Shown: positions 48,595 to 61,200 of the stretch, in pieces
How the letters are laid out: the number at the start of each line of letters is the position of its first letter
Position numbering within the stretch: the stretch's first letter is position 1
Origin: Chamaelirium japonicum
Lineage: Eukaryota > Streptophyta > Magnoliopsida > Liliales > Melanthiaceae
Direction of reading: 5' to 3'
DNA length: 64,000 nt
Assembly: GCA_947650365.1 (NCBI GenBank)
Contig: OX393555.1
Span: 85,317,995 to 85,381,994 of the forward strand
Translations under genes and position numbers: made by a program
Notes under the pieces: model-generated
Told to the model about the DNA's origin: nothing
The model's database searches: none
Seen by the model: only the letters and a program-made list of their open reading frames with translations

Positions 48595-49150
48595 CACTAC
48601 AAAAAAAACAGTTATTACCGACGGACAATATCCGTCGGTAATATTAAAATTTCGTCGGTAATATTCTATAGCGACAGAAGATATTTCCGTCGCTTGCTGT
48701 CGGGAAAGAAGGCGTCGGGGAAAACAATACGACAGACCAAATATTACCGTCGGTAATAATAATTAATACCGACGGTAATATTAACGCCGTCGGTAATATT
48801 TAATCAATTTAAAACTAATATAATTTAGTATTGCCGACGAAATATAAGAATCCGTCGGTAATATATAACCATTTTACCGACGGGTATATTTTATACTGTC
48901 GGTAATACTATATATATTACCGACACATATATATATTACCCGTCGGTAATAATATATATATTACCGACCAAATTCATATAACCGTCGGTAATACTATATA
49001 TATTACCGACGGATATATATATTACCCGTCGGTAATAATATATATATTACCGACGGATATTATATGCCGTCGGCAAATCATTAATAATTTAAAAAAAATA
49101 AAAATATTATTACCGACGGAATAATTAATTTCCGTCGGTAATAAGTATGT
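48595..49150. repeat. Left terminus and subterminal repeats of the CACTA element
   Basis: About 20 or more copies of TACCGACGG or its complement, often as facing pairs that can form short hairpins (e.g. around 48,760-48,800 and 48,935-49,075), interleaved with TATATATATT. Subterminal repeats of this type bind the TNPA-class protein in En/Spm. Confidence 0.9.
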
Positions 49151-49396
49151 TTTTTTTTTTAATAAATTTACCTAAATAATGTTATTTAATTCCTGTGATT
49201 CAATACCACAATATATTACCACAATTTATCAAATATTACCATAATTTATAAAATATTACCTAAATTGATAAAAAATTACAGCAAATTATCAAATATTACC
49301 ACAGTTCCCGGCCGACAATTATAGACAAGAACAAAAAATAACCATATATTACAAAATAATATTTACACAATCCAGAACTGAGAGATGATACATGTC
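49151..49396. other. AT-rich non-coding segment of the CACTA element
   Basis: Contains loose repeats of AAATATTACC/ATTTATCAAATATTACC (49,205-49,300) and no gene. On the minus strand it would be the 3' flank of the second transposon gene. Confidence 0.5.
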
Positions 49397-49520
49397 CTAT
49401 CTCAACCACCCCCGCCCGCCACCAACGCCGGTGCTCTCATCGATCCCCTGACGCCGCCCTATCTCAACCACGCCCGCCCACCACCAACGCTGGTGCTCTC
49501 ATCGATCCCCTGACGCCGCC
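49397..49520 (-). repeat. 62-bp tandem duplication, possible terminal exon of the second transposon gene
   Basis: Two 62-bp copies (49,397-49,458 and 49,459-49,520) differ at a few bases. On the minus strand they follow TTAATTGCAG, a good splice acceptor, with the exon start at 49,526. Joined to the donor CAG/GTACTT near 54,938, the phase would fit a frame ending at TAG (49,459-49,461). That would require the TGA at 54,943-54,945 to be an acquired stop. The alternative is a 3'-UTR exon. Only cDNA could decide. Confidence 0.35.
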
Positions 49521-49574
49521 CTGCTCCTGCAATTAACATGTATTTGTTAAAAAAATGGTTTATATCTATAACTG

Positions 49575-52500
49575 AGTCTAAGCGTTAAAAAATGATAAGT
49601 TAGCGTGTTTCGATTTTGAAATAGGTTTGGATTCGATCCGATCGTAGAATTATCGGCATCCGATAATTCGAACTTGGAATTATTCCGTATTTCGGACTTG
49701 CGAGCGGGTTCTAATTGGATATTTGACCAATTTACGCTCCGATTCACCGATTTAGAGTCTAAGTGTTGAAAAATCATAACTTAGCGTGTTTCGGATATGA
49801 AATAGCTAGGTTTGGATTCGATCGGATCGTCATCGGATCGGCATTCGATAATTCGAACTTGGAATTATTCCGAATTTCGGACTTGCGAGTGGGTTCTAAT
49901 TGGATATTTGACCAATTTACGCTCCGATTCACCGATTTAGAGTCTAAGTGTTGGAAAATCATAAGTTAGCGTGTTTCGGATATAAAATAGGTTTGGATTC
50001 GATCGGATCGTCATCGGCTCAGCATCCGATAATTCGAACTTGGAATTATTCCGTATTTCGGACTTGCGAGCGGGTTCTAATTGGATATTTGACCAATTTA
50101 CGCTCCGATTCACCGATTTAGAGTCTAAGTGTTGGAAAATCATAAGTTAGCGTGTTTCGGATATAAAATAGGTTTGGATTCGATCGGATCGTCATCGGCT
50201 CGGCATCCGATAATTCGAACTTGGAATTATTCCGTATTTCGGACTTGCGAGCGGGTTCTAATTGGATATTTGACCAATTTACGCTCCGATTCACCGATTT
50301 AGAGTCTAAGTGTTGAAAAATCATAACTTAGCGTGTTTCGGATATGAAATAGATAGGTTTGAATTCGATCGGATCGTCATCGGATCGGCATTCGATAATT
50401 CGAACTTGGAATTATTCCGAATTTCGGACTTGCGAGCGGGTTCTAATTGGATATTTGACCAATTTACGCTCCGATTCACCGATTTAGAGTCTAAGTGTTG
50501 GAAAATCATAAGTTAGCGTATTTCGGATATGAAATAGGTTTGGATTCGATCGGATCGTCATCGGCTCGGCATCCGGTAATTCAAACTTGGAATTATTCCG
50601 TATTTCGAACTTGCGAGCGGGTTCTAATTGGATATTTGACCAATTTACGCTCCGATTCACCGATTTAGAGTCTAAGTGTTGGAAAATCATAAGTTAGCGT
50701 GTTTCGGATATGAAATAGGTTTGGATTCGATCCGATCGTCATCGGCTCGGTATTCGATAATTCGAACATGGAATTATTCCGTATTTCGGACTTGCGAGCG
50801 GGTTCTAATTGGATATTTGACCAATTTACGCTCTGATTCACCGATTTAGAGTCTAAGTGTTGGAAATCATAAGTTAGCGTGTTTCGGATATGAAATAGGT
50901 TTGGAGTCGATCCGATCGTCATCGGATCGGCATCCGGTAATTCGAACTTGGAATTATTCCGTATTTCGGACTTGCGAGCGGGTTCTAATTGGATATTTGA
51001 CCAATTTACGCTCCGATTCACCGATTTAGAGTCTAAGTGTTGGAAAATCATAAGTTAGCGTGTTTCGGATATGAAATAGGTTTGGATTCGATCCGATCGT
51101 CATCGTTTCGGCATTCGATAATTCGAACTTGGAATTATTCCGAATTTCGGACTTGCGAGCGGGTTCTAATTGGATATTTGACCAATTTACGCTCCGATTC
51201 ACCGATTTAGAGTCTAAGTGTTGGAAAATCATAAGTTAGCGTGTTTAGGATATGAAATAGGTTTGGATTCGATCCGATCGTCATCGGATCGGCATCCGAT
51301 AATTCGAAGTTTGATTTATTCCGTATTTCGGACTTGCGAGCGGGTTCTAATTGGATATTTGCCCAATTTTCGCTCCGATTCACCGATTTAGAGTCTAAGT
51401 GTTGGAAAATCATAAGTTAGCGTGTTTCGGATATGAAATAGGTTTGGATTCGATCCGATCGTCATCGGATCGGCATCCGGTAATTCGAACTTGGAATTAT
51501 TCCGTATTTTGAATTTGCGAGCGGGTTCTAATTGGATATTTGACCAATTTACGCTCCGATTCACCGATTTAGAGTCTAAGTGTTGGAAAATCATAAGTTA
51601 GCGTGTTACGGATATGAAATAGGTTTGGATTCGATCCGATCATCATCGGCTCGACATCCGGTAATTCAAAGTTGGAATTATTCCGTATTTCGGACTTGCG
51701 AGCGGGTTCTAATTGGATATTTGACCAATTTACGCTCCGATTCACCGATTTAGAGTCTAAGTGTTGGAAAATCATAAGTTAGCGTGTTTCGGATATGAAA
51801 TAGGTTTGGATTCGATCCGATCGTCATCGGATCGGCATCCGGAAATGTGAAGTTGGAATTATTCCGTATTTCGGACTTGCGAGCGGGTTCTAATTGGATA
51901 TTTGACCAATTTACGCTCCGATTCACCGATTTAGAGTCTAAGTGTTGGAAAATCATAAGTTAGCGTGTTTCGGATATGAAATAGGTTTGGATTCGATCCG
52001 ATCGTCATCGGATCGGCATCCGGTAATTCGAAGTTGGAATTATTCCGTATTTCGGACTTGCGAGCGGGTTCTAATTGGATATTTGACCAATTTACGCTCC
52101 GATTCACCGATTTAGAGTCTAAGTGTTGGAAAATCATAAGTTAGCGTGTTTCGGATATGAAATAGGTTTGGATTCGATCCGATCGTCATCGGATCGGCAT
52201 CCGATAATTCGAACTTGGAATTATTCCGTATTTCGGACTTGCGAGCGGGTTCTAATTGGATATTTGACCAATTTACGCTCCGATTCACCGATTTAGAGTC
52301 TAAGTGTTGGAAAATCATAAGTTAGCGTGTTTCGGATATGAAATAGGTTTGGATTCAATCCGATCGTCATCGGATCGGCATCTGGTAATTCGAAGTTGGA
52401 ATTATTCCGTATTTCGGACTTGCGAGCGGGTTCTAATTGGATATTTGACCAATTTACGCTCTGATTCAACGATTTAGAGTCTAAGTGTTGGAAAATCATA

Positions 52501-54766
52501 AGTTAGCGTGTTTCGGATATGAAATAGGTTTGGATTCGATCCGATCGTCATCGGATCGGCATCCGGTAATTCGAAGTTGGAATTATTCCGTATTTCGGAC
52601 TTGCGAGCGGGTTCTAATTGGATATTTGACCAATTTACGCTCCGATTCACCGATTTAGAGTCTAAGTGTTGGAAAATCATAAGTTAGCGTGTTTCGGATA
52701 TGAAATAGGTTTGGATTCGATCCGATCGTCATCGGATCGGCATCCGGTAATTCGAAGTTGGAATTATTCCGTATTTCGGACTTGCGAGCGGGTTCTAATT
52801 GGATATTTGACCAATTTACGCTCCGATTCACCGATTTAGAGTCTAAGTGTTGGAAAATCATAAGTTAGCGTGTTTCGGATATGAAATAGGTTTGGATTCG
52901 ATCCGATCGTCATCGGATCGGCATCCGATAATTCAAAGTTGGATTTATTCCGTATTTCGGACTTGCGAGCGGGTTCTAATTGGATATTTGACAAATTTAC
53001 GCTCCGATTCACCGATTTAGAGTCTAAGTGTTGGAAAATCATAAGTTAGCGTGTTTCGGATATGAAATAGGTTTGGATTCGATCCGATCGTCATCGGATC
53101 GGCATCCGGTAATTCAAAGTTGGAATTATTCCGTATTTCGGACTTGCGAGCGGGTTCTAATTGGATATTTGACCAATTTACGCTCCGATTCACCGATTTA
53201 GAGTCTAAGTGTTGGAAAATCATAAGTTAGCGTGTTTCGGATATGAAATAGGTTTGGATTCGATCCGATCGTCATCGGATCGGCATCCGGTAATTCGAAG
53301 TTGGAATTATTCCGTATTTCGGACTTGCGAGCGGGTTCTAATTGGATATTTGACCAATTTACGCTCCGATTCACCGATTTAGAGTCTAAGTGTTGGAAAA
53401 TCATAAGTTAGCGTGTTTCGGATATAAAATAGGTTTGGATTCGATCCGATCGTCATCGGCTCGGCATCCGATAATTCGAACTTGGAATTATTCCGTATTT
53501 CAGACTTGCGAGCGGGTTCTAATTGGATATTTGACCAATTTACACTCCGATTCACCGATTTAGAGTCTAAGTGTTGGAAAATCATAAGTTAGCGTGTTTC
53601 GGATATGAAATAGGTTTGGATTCGATCCGATCGTCATCGGATCGGCATCCGGTAATTCGAAGTTGGAATTATTCCGTATTTCGGACTTGCGAGCGGGTTC
53701 TAATTGGATATTTGACCAATTTACGCTCCGATTCACCGATTTAGAGTCTAAGTGTTGGAAAATCATAAGTTAGCGTGTTTCGGATATGAAATAGGTTTGG
53801 ATTTGATCCGATCGTCATCGGATCGGCATCCGGTAATTCGAAGTTGGAATTATTCCGTATTTCGGACTTGCGAGCGGGTTCTAATTGGATATTTGACCAA
53901 TTTACGCTCCGATTCACCGATTTAGAGTCTAAGTGTTGGAAAATCATAAGTTAGCGTGTTTCGGATATAAAATAGGTTTGGATTCGATCCGATCGTCATC
54001 GGCTCGGCATCCGATAATTCGAACTTGGAATTATTCCGTATTTCGGACTTGCGAGTGGGTTCTAATTGGATATTTGACCAATTTACGCTCCGATTCACCG
54101 ATTTAGAGTCTAAGTGTTGGAAAATCATAAGTTAGCGTGTTTCGGATATGAAATAGGTTTGGATTCGATCCGATCGTCATCGGATCGGCATCCGATAATT
54201 CGAACTAGGATTTATTCCGTATTTCGGACTTGCGAGCGGGTTCTAATTGGATATTTGACCAATTTACGCTCCGATTCACCGATTTAGAGTCTAAGTGTTG
54301 GAAAATCATAAGTTAGCGTGTTTCGGATATGAAATAGGTTTGGATTCGATCCGATCGTCATCGGATCGGCATCCGGTAATTCGAAGTTGGAATTATTCCG
54401 TATTTCGGACTTGCGAGCGGGTTCTAATTGGATATTTGACCAATTTACGCTCCGATTCACCGATTTAGTGTCTAAGTGTTGGAAAATCATAAGTTAGCGT
54501 GTTACGGATATGAAATAGGTTTGGATTCGATCCGATCATCATCGGCTCGGCATCCGGTAATTCGAACTTGGAATTATTCCGTATTTCGGACTTGCGAGCG
54601 GGTTCTAATTGGATATTTGACCAATTTACGCTCCGATTCACCGATTTAGAGTCTAAGTGTTGGAAAATCATAAGTTAGCGTGTTTCGGATATGAAATAGG
54701 TTTGGATTCGATCCGATCGTCATCGGATCGGCATCCGGTAATTCGAAGTTGGAATTATTCCGTATT
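49575..54766 (-). repeat. 181-bp satellite array, left (about 28 units)
   Basis: Head-to-tail units of 181 bp, most very similar, carrying CGATCCGATCGTCATCGGAT, CCGTATTTCGGACTTGCGAG, TTGGATATTTGACC and CACCGATTTAGAGTC. Two units are 185 bp through 4-bp insertions after GAAATAG (near 49,806 and 50,350), and one is 180 bp. The first six units form a repeated block of three (185+181+181, then 185+181+180). The array ends abruptly in CCGTATTT at 54,766. A 68-codon open frame on the minus strand overlaps each unit. Because 181 is not a multiple of three, it shifts frame at every unit and is not a gene. Confidence 0.95.
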
Positions 54767-54814
54767 TAAAAGAAAAACAGAGGCTACATCATTACCATGA
54801 GAGAGTGAGAGACC

Positions 54815-54868
54815 ATTTACGATTCGATTTACTGATTTATAGTCTAAGTGTTGGAAAATCATAAGTGT
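54815..54868 (-). repeat. Detached, diverged fragment of the 181-bp unit
   Basis: Resembles the ACGCTCCGATTCACCGATTT to AAAATCATAAGT part of the unit, with several changes. It is separated from the array by about 48 bp of unrelated sequence. It marks an older array edge. Confidence 0.65.
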
Positions 54869-54942
54869 GATAATATAATCAAAACTCAAATTAGTAAGAT
54901 TCATATTTTTTGCTAATATTATAAAGATTAGTAAGTACCTGA

Positions 54943-56643
54943 TCATGAGGATGAGCCTCCGCTAGACCGGCTTATGAATTCATTAAATTTATGCTCCAGT
55001 TACCTGCGAGCTTCTCTTTCCTCATCGAGGGCCTTCTTCTCCGCCTCAACCCTCTGCTCGAGGGCTTGCCTCTGCTCTCGCTCCGCCTCCATCCTCTGCT
55101 CGAGGGCCTGCCTCTGCTCTCGTTCCGCGTCTAGCGCAGACTGGAGCTGAGTGATAGCACCGGTCTGGGTGTCCCGTGCCCTCGAGCGCATACCCTCTCG
55201 TCGAAAGTAGGAGGAGGGCGTGACTCCAAGGCCCGTACAGAGGACACGGCCGTGCGTGGCAGGTCTCAGCACAGTATCCATCGCTGAGTCGACAGATACT
55301 GAGCTGGAGGAGGAGCCGGCCTCGCCCGACGGGGTCACCATAAGTCGCATCCTCTCCTATATAAAAACAACCAATGATATTCAATGATATTTTATGGCAT
55401 ATGTATAAGAATATATTAACAGTAATTTAATTACTTACCACTTGCGAGGCAACCCTGTCGTCCAGAAATGCCCCATCGATACGCCGCCTCCTAGAGGCCT
55501 CAAAAAGGTCAATCCTATTAGGCTCGTGGCCCAAGGACTGTGTCTGTTGGACATATAAAATAAATAGACGAGTTAATATAACATGTATAGAGCTTTAAAT
55601 AATAACAATGTTTGTATCATTTACCAGCTGCTGGGCAAGCTGGGGCATGGAGGTCCTCCCCTTCACTGGAGCAGGTGTCGTCGAGGCACTTCTATTCTGC
55701 TTGCCTATAGCAGATTTCCTCTGTGTGAATCAATTAAATTTTGAAACATCAATACAAATTTTTAGTATAACATTAAAACAAGTACGAATCAACAAAATTA
55801 TAATTATACCTGAAAGCTAGGGGTGGCCCAGTGAGCGACCAAAAACTATAGAATGTGCAGCGGTGGCGCGTCTCTCGTCCTGGCCGCAGCCTGTACCTCC
55901 TCAGCCGGCTGGCCGACCAAGTAACCGTAGAGCTGGTAGAGCTCGTGACGGTAATCCCTATACCGCTCACCCATCGTCTTCAACAAGTCCTCCCGATGGG
56001 TGTCGGTTTCCATGTTCACCCATTTAAATTTCTCCTGTAAAATCAATTTAGAAACAAGTCATTTTATCAAATCAAATTATAAAGAAGTACGATATTATTC
56101 TAAAATGCTTTAATGAAACTAACGTACCAAAAACTGCTGATACATCCTCTCCTTATAGGATGCATCAATGTTCTTCCACCCCCTTAACCCCACAATCGGG
56201 GCATTCCTCTCCTCCCGTACTATCATGCCGACCCACGTGGCGGCGTCAGAAGCGTGCTCGCCCACAAAGGTATGGCCGCTCCACTGTAGGGACAGCGGCT
56301 CGAGTAAGGCCGACAAGCGCCGGGCCGTCGTCACGCCCCGGTCGCCTACGTACCTGGTCGACCCTGCAAATAAAATATACATCAGTACTGAAGAAGTATT
56401 TACAACATGTATAAAACTTTAGATCTAAACATTACCTGTGGGCGTAGACGCTGCAGCCGAGTGCTGAGCACTGCTCGAAGCTCCGGAGGCTGCGACCACA
56501 GCAGGAGCTGGTGTGGAAAGAGGAACAGCACTATCAGATCCGGACGGCTCAGCCTCGGACCCTGGGGTGGCAGCCGGAGCGCTCTGAGCTACCCCACCCC
56601 TGCCTCTGCCTCTGCCTCTACGAACATATGACCGTGATGCCAT
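54943..56643 (-). pseudogene. TNPA-like / Transposase_24 protein gene of the CACTA element (one amber stop)
   Basis: Seven coding exons fit GT-AG rules and keep one frame: 56,643-56,436; 56,363-56,128; 56,034-55,810; 55,720-55,625; 55,543-55,439; 55,356-55,004; 54,970-54,943. The product is 416 codons. It has an Arg/Gly-rich N-terminus (VRRGRGRGRGG), a Ser/Ala/Pro-rich linker, and a central domain with WVGMIVREER, GWKNID, KFKWV and YRDYRHELYQLYG. This is characteristic of plant Ptta/En/Spm transposase (Transposase_24). A later motif GHEPNRIDLFEASRRRR and a C-terminal coiled coil with two EREQRQALEQR repeats follow. TAG at 55,846-55,848 interrupts exon 3. In En/Spm the second protein binds subterminal repeats, so that role is by analogy. 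The start at 56,643 was taken as the first codon of the MASRSYVRRG run; 56,652 is an alternative. Confidence 0.8.
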
Positions 56644-56649
56644 CTGAAA

Positions 56650-56811
56650 CAATTTAATTTACATATGAAACAGTAAGATTTAAGATTTACATATGAAACA
56701 ATATGAAACAGTTTGATTTACATATGAAACAGTATGATTTACATATGAAACAATATAAAACAATCTGAACCCGCTCGCAATATGAAACAATATGAAACAA
56801 TATGAAACAGT
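56650..56811. repeat. Short tandem repeats, about 20-21 bp (ATATGAAACAGT-type)
   Basis: Loose repeats of CATATGAAACA-TATGATTTA lie between the second gene's start and the right 181-bp array. The same repeat type occurs on the array's far side (58,118-58,275), so the array is framed by it. Confidence 0.75.
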
Positions 56812-58112
56812 TAGACTCTAAATCGGTTAATCGGATCATAAAGTGGTCAAATATCCAATTAGAACCCGCTCGCAAGTCCGAAATACGGAATATAATTCCA
56901 AGTTCGAATTATCGGATGCCGATCCGATGACGATCGGATCGAATCCAAACCTATTTTATATCCGAAACACGCTAACTTATGATTTTCCAACACTTAGACT
57001 CTAAATCGGTGAATCGGAGCGTAAATTGGTCAAATATCCAATTAGAACCCGCTCGCAAGTCCGAAATACGGAATAATTCCAACTTCGAATTACCGGATGC
57101 CGATCCGATGGCGATCGGATCGAATCCAAACCTATTTCATATCCGAAACACGCTAACTTATGATTTTCCAACACTTAGACTCTAAATCGGTGAATCGGAG
57201 CGTAAATTGGTCAAATATCCAATTAGAACCCGCTCGCAAGTCCGAAATACGGAATAAATCCAACTTCGAATTATCGGATGCCGATCCGATGACGATCGGA
57301 TCGAATCCAAACCTATTTTATATCCGAAACACGCTAACTTATGATTTTCCAACACTTAGACTCTAAATCGGTGAATCGGAGCGTAAATTGGTCAAATATC
57401 CAATTAGAACCCGCTCGCAAGTCCGAAATACGGAATAATTCCAAGTTCGAATTACCGGATGCCGATCCGATGACGATCGGATCGAATCCAAACCTATTTC
57501 ATATCCGAAACACGCTAACTTATGATTTTCCAACACTTAGACTCTAAATCGGTGAATCGGAGCGTAAATTGGTCAAATATCCAATTAGAACCCGCTCGCA
57601 AGTCCGAAATACGGAATAATTCCAACTTCGAATTACCGGATGCCGATCCGATGACGATCGGATCGAATCCAAACCTATTTCATATCCGAAACACGCTAAC
57701 TTATGATTTTCCAACACTTAGACTCTAAATCGGTGAATCGGAGCGTAAATTGGTCAAATATCCAATTAGAACCCGCTCGCAAGTCCGAAATACAGAATAA
57801 ATCCAACTTTGAATTATCGGATGCCGATCCGATGATGATCGGATCGAATCCAAACCTATTTCATATCCGAAACACGCTAACTTATGATTTTCCAACACTT
57901 AGACTCTAAATCGGTGAATCGGAGCGTAAATTGGTCAAATATCCAATTAGAACCCGCTCGCAAGTCCGAAATACAGAATAATTCCAACTTCGAATTATCG
58001 GATGCCGATCCGATGACGATCCGATCGAATCGAAACCTATTTCATATCCGAAACACGCTAACTTATGATTTTCCAACTCTTAGACTCTAAATCGGTGAAT
58101 CGGTCGGATCGT
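56812..58112 (+). repeat. 181-bp satellite array, right (about 7 units, inverted)
   Basis: The same 181-bp unit as on the left, in reverse complement relative to it (TCTAAATCGGTGAATCGGAG, CTCGCAAGTCCGAAATACGG, GATGACGATCGGATCGAATC). The first unit is diverged at its outer edge. The array occupies almost the whole space between the two transposon genes, i.e. the upstream region of the TNPA-like gene and downstream region of the transposase gene. Confidence 0.95.
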
Positions 58113-58275
58113 AAATCGGTGAAACGGTATGATTTACATATGAAACGGTATGATTTACATATGAATCGGTGAAACGGTATGATTTACATATGAAACAATA
58201 TGATATACATATGAAACAATATGATTTATATATGAAACAATTTGATTTAAATATGAAACAATTTGATTTACATAC
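58113..58275. repeat. Short tandem repeats (ATATGAAAC-TATGATTTA type)
   Basis: About seven loose copies of ATTTACATATGAAACGGTATG and variants between the right satellite array and the transposase stop codon. It matches the repeats at 56,650-56,811. Confidence 0.75.
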
Positions 58276-58278
58276 GGT

Positions 58279-61200
58279 CTAGTCATTTTCTGTCTCATCT
58301 CTGTCACTCTCATCGCTTCCCTCTTCTATTATTTGATCTGCATTCGCTGTCCAGTTTATATTGTCGACATCTTCATTTTCGTCGTGCACTGCGTCGACAA
58401 TGATTATCTCATCATTCTGGTATGCATCCAAATCATCATCGACGACCCCCGCATCCTTGTCTCCCATGTCGTAAAAATCTCTGGGTGGTGACCTGACTAC
58501 AATTTGCCAACCTGGAGAGGTATTATCCGGTGCAAAAAATATCTGTTGTGCTTGAGAGGCAAGAATGAATGGATCTTCATATTGGGTATTCAATCTCTTG
58601 GCAGTGTTGATGCTGATAAAACCGTATTTGTCGACATTATAACCAGTCCCGCGATTATTAACATCATACCAATCGCATTTGAATAATACGATCCGATTTT
58701 GGCCAAGGAATTTAATCTCGAGAATCTCGTTGAGGACGCCGTAGAAGTCGATATTTTCTAATTCTTCTTGCTCACCGTTGACGACAACCCTACTATTTTG
58801 GGTTCTTCGTGATTTTTCACTATCTTTCGTCCGAAATCTATAACCGTTCACGATATAACCATCGTACGATATTGCGTCTTGCAAAGGACTACAAGATAAG
58901 CGCCAGAGATCCTCATTCATCAGCGGATCGTGGTTGTCGTGCAGCTCCTGTGCCTATAATAACCACACGACATTCATGATATGAACACATAATTATTGTT
59001 CGGTAATGGATGTCAATGAAATTCAGTAATGATGTGAATACTTACGTGTTTCTCGAACCACGATGGGAATTCACGATCATGAATTTGGGGAGCATTTCGA
59101 GTACCCCGATTATTAATGATGGCTTTATGCTTCCTGTTTTACCGGTTATGAATTAGATTATAATTAGCACATATACTTAATGAATGGACTGAAAGAATGA
59201 GTAAATGATCGTAAAATGCTTACTCAATGAATGGCCACACTTCATCACATTGGCGCAACACATACATATGTGCCTGTTGAATCTCATCTACAGACAATCA
59301 ACGGGTTTTGCCTCCTCCTACAGGTCTACCCATTTCGGCAAATATAGACAGACCCCCATCGAAGTCTATTGGACCACCGTCATAGTTCCGCTCAAGTTGA
59401 TTGAATCGCGTGTCTATACCATGTAGGTATCTTGAGCAGAATGTTAGACATTCTTCTGCTAGGTATCCTTCAGCAATTGATCCCTCCGGACGACTTTTAT
59501 TACGAACATATGATTTCAATGTTCGCAAGTACCTAATTTGAGAAAAAAATATTTGGATGAATATATCAAGAACGATCAAATACATTGTGCGAATGAGACG
59601 AGACGATTACCTCTCGATAAAATACATCCACCGGTAATGAACTGGGCCGCCGAGTTTGGCCTCATTTGCCAAGTGAACGGTCAAATGCACCATGACATCA
59701 AAGAATGAAGGTGGAAATATCATCTCTAACTTGCACAATGTGAGCGCAATATCCCTCTCCATCTGTTCAAGTTGGTCCACTCTAAGTACCTTCGAGCACA
59801 ACTGTCTGAAAAAAGTGCTGAGCTCAATTAACGGACCGGACACCTCTTCGGTTAAATTCCCACGTATAGCAAGAGATAACAATCGCTGCATAAGAACATG
59901 ACAATCGTGGCTCTTTAATCAAGACAACTTCCGGCCGTTCTCTTGCACGCATCATGCGATATTCGAAGAATAACCGTCTGGCGTTTTCACAGACCGTAGG
60001 AATGCACATAAGGCTGCCTTTTGCTGTGAGCTCATGGTGTAGCATGCAACTGGCAACACATACTTATCCCCAATCTCTTGGGGATGAAGTGATTTTCGGA
60101 TGCCCAACTCCTTAAGATCGAGACGAGATTTAAGATTATCCTTCGTCTTACCGTCGAGATTCAGCAGTGTTCCTATAATGTTGTCACACACATTTTTCTC
60201 GATATGCATGACATCCAAGTTATGCCGCAAGAGTAGGCTGCTCCAGTACGGTAGTTTAAAGAAAATACTCTTCTTCTTCCAGTTATGCTCACGCGTAGAA
60301 TCTTCATGCGTTCTCTTCTTTTTACCTTTTCCAAGTGCCACGGCATCAAGCTGATCCAATTCGCACAAGACTTCTACCCCCGAAAGCTGCTCCGGGGCCT
60401 TTGCAAGTTCCTTCTTGCCGTTGAAAGCTCTTTTGTTCTGCCTCCACTTATGGCCATCAATAAGGAATCTTCGATGGCCCATATAACAGAACTTGCCTCC
60501 GTTCTTCAATCGTAATGAATCTGTCTCCTTATTGCATGTAGGGCACGCTAATTTTCCTTTAGTACTCCACCCGGATAAGTTGGTATATGCAGGAAAATCG
60601 TTGATGGTCCATAGAAGTGCTGCATGCATCCGAAAATTCTGGCGCAACGAGGCATCATACGTATCGGCCCCAACTTCCCATAACTCGTTCAACTCCTCAA
60701 TCAACGGCTGCAAGTAAACGTCAATATCATTACCAGGCGACCTGGGTCCGGGAATGAGCAAGGAGAGCATTGTGTATGGCTTTTTTAAGCACATCCAGGG
60801 AGGCAAATTGTATGGAACTAGGACAACTGGCCAAATGCTGTATGACACACTCATATTCCCAAAGGGATTGAAGCCATCGCTAGCAAGCCCTAACCTGACG
60901 TTGCGAACTTCACATACGAATTCAGGATATGTATGATCAAAATCTTTCCACGTCAGAGAGTCGGCCGGATGTCTCATAATCCCGTCATCTGTACGTTCTC
61001 GTGCATGCCACCTCATGTGCTCAGCAGTCTTCGATGACATAAACAACCTCTGAAGCCTGTCCCTGAGCGGGAAGTATAGGAGAACCTTTGCAGATACATT
61101 TTTCTTCCTTCGACTGGTACTAGACTCGGCATCCGTCTCTTTATATCTCGTTGCTCCGCATATGTGGCATGACCGCGCATGTTCGTACTCTTTCCGGTAC

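Noticed and set aside
49547-54671. Series of nearly identical 68-codon open frames on the minus strand, and again on the plus strand at 56,979-58,090
   Set aside because: They are one frame per 181-bp unit. The unit length is not divisible by three, each frame overlaps the next by 26 bp, and no splice or start context supports translation. They reflect the satellite, not a protein family.
49575-54766. Native centromere satellite array
   Set aside because: The monomer length is suggestive, but both arrays are bounded by CACTA subterminal repeats and transposon exons, so they are internal to the transposon. A wider role is left open as a finding.
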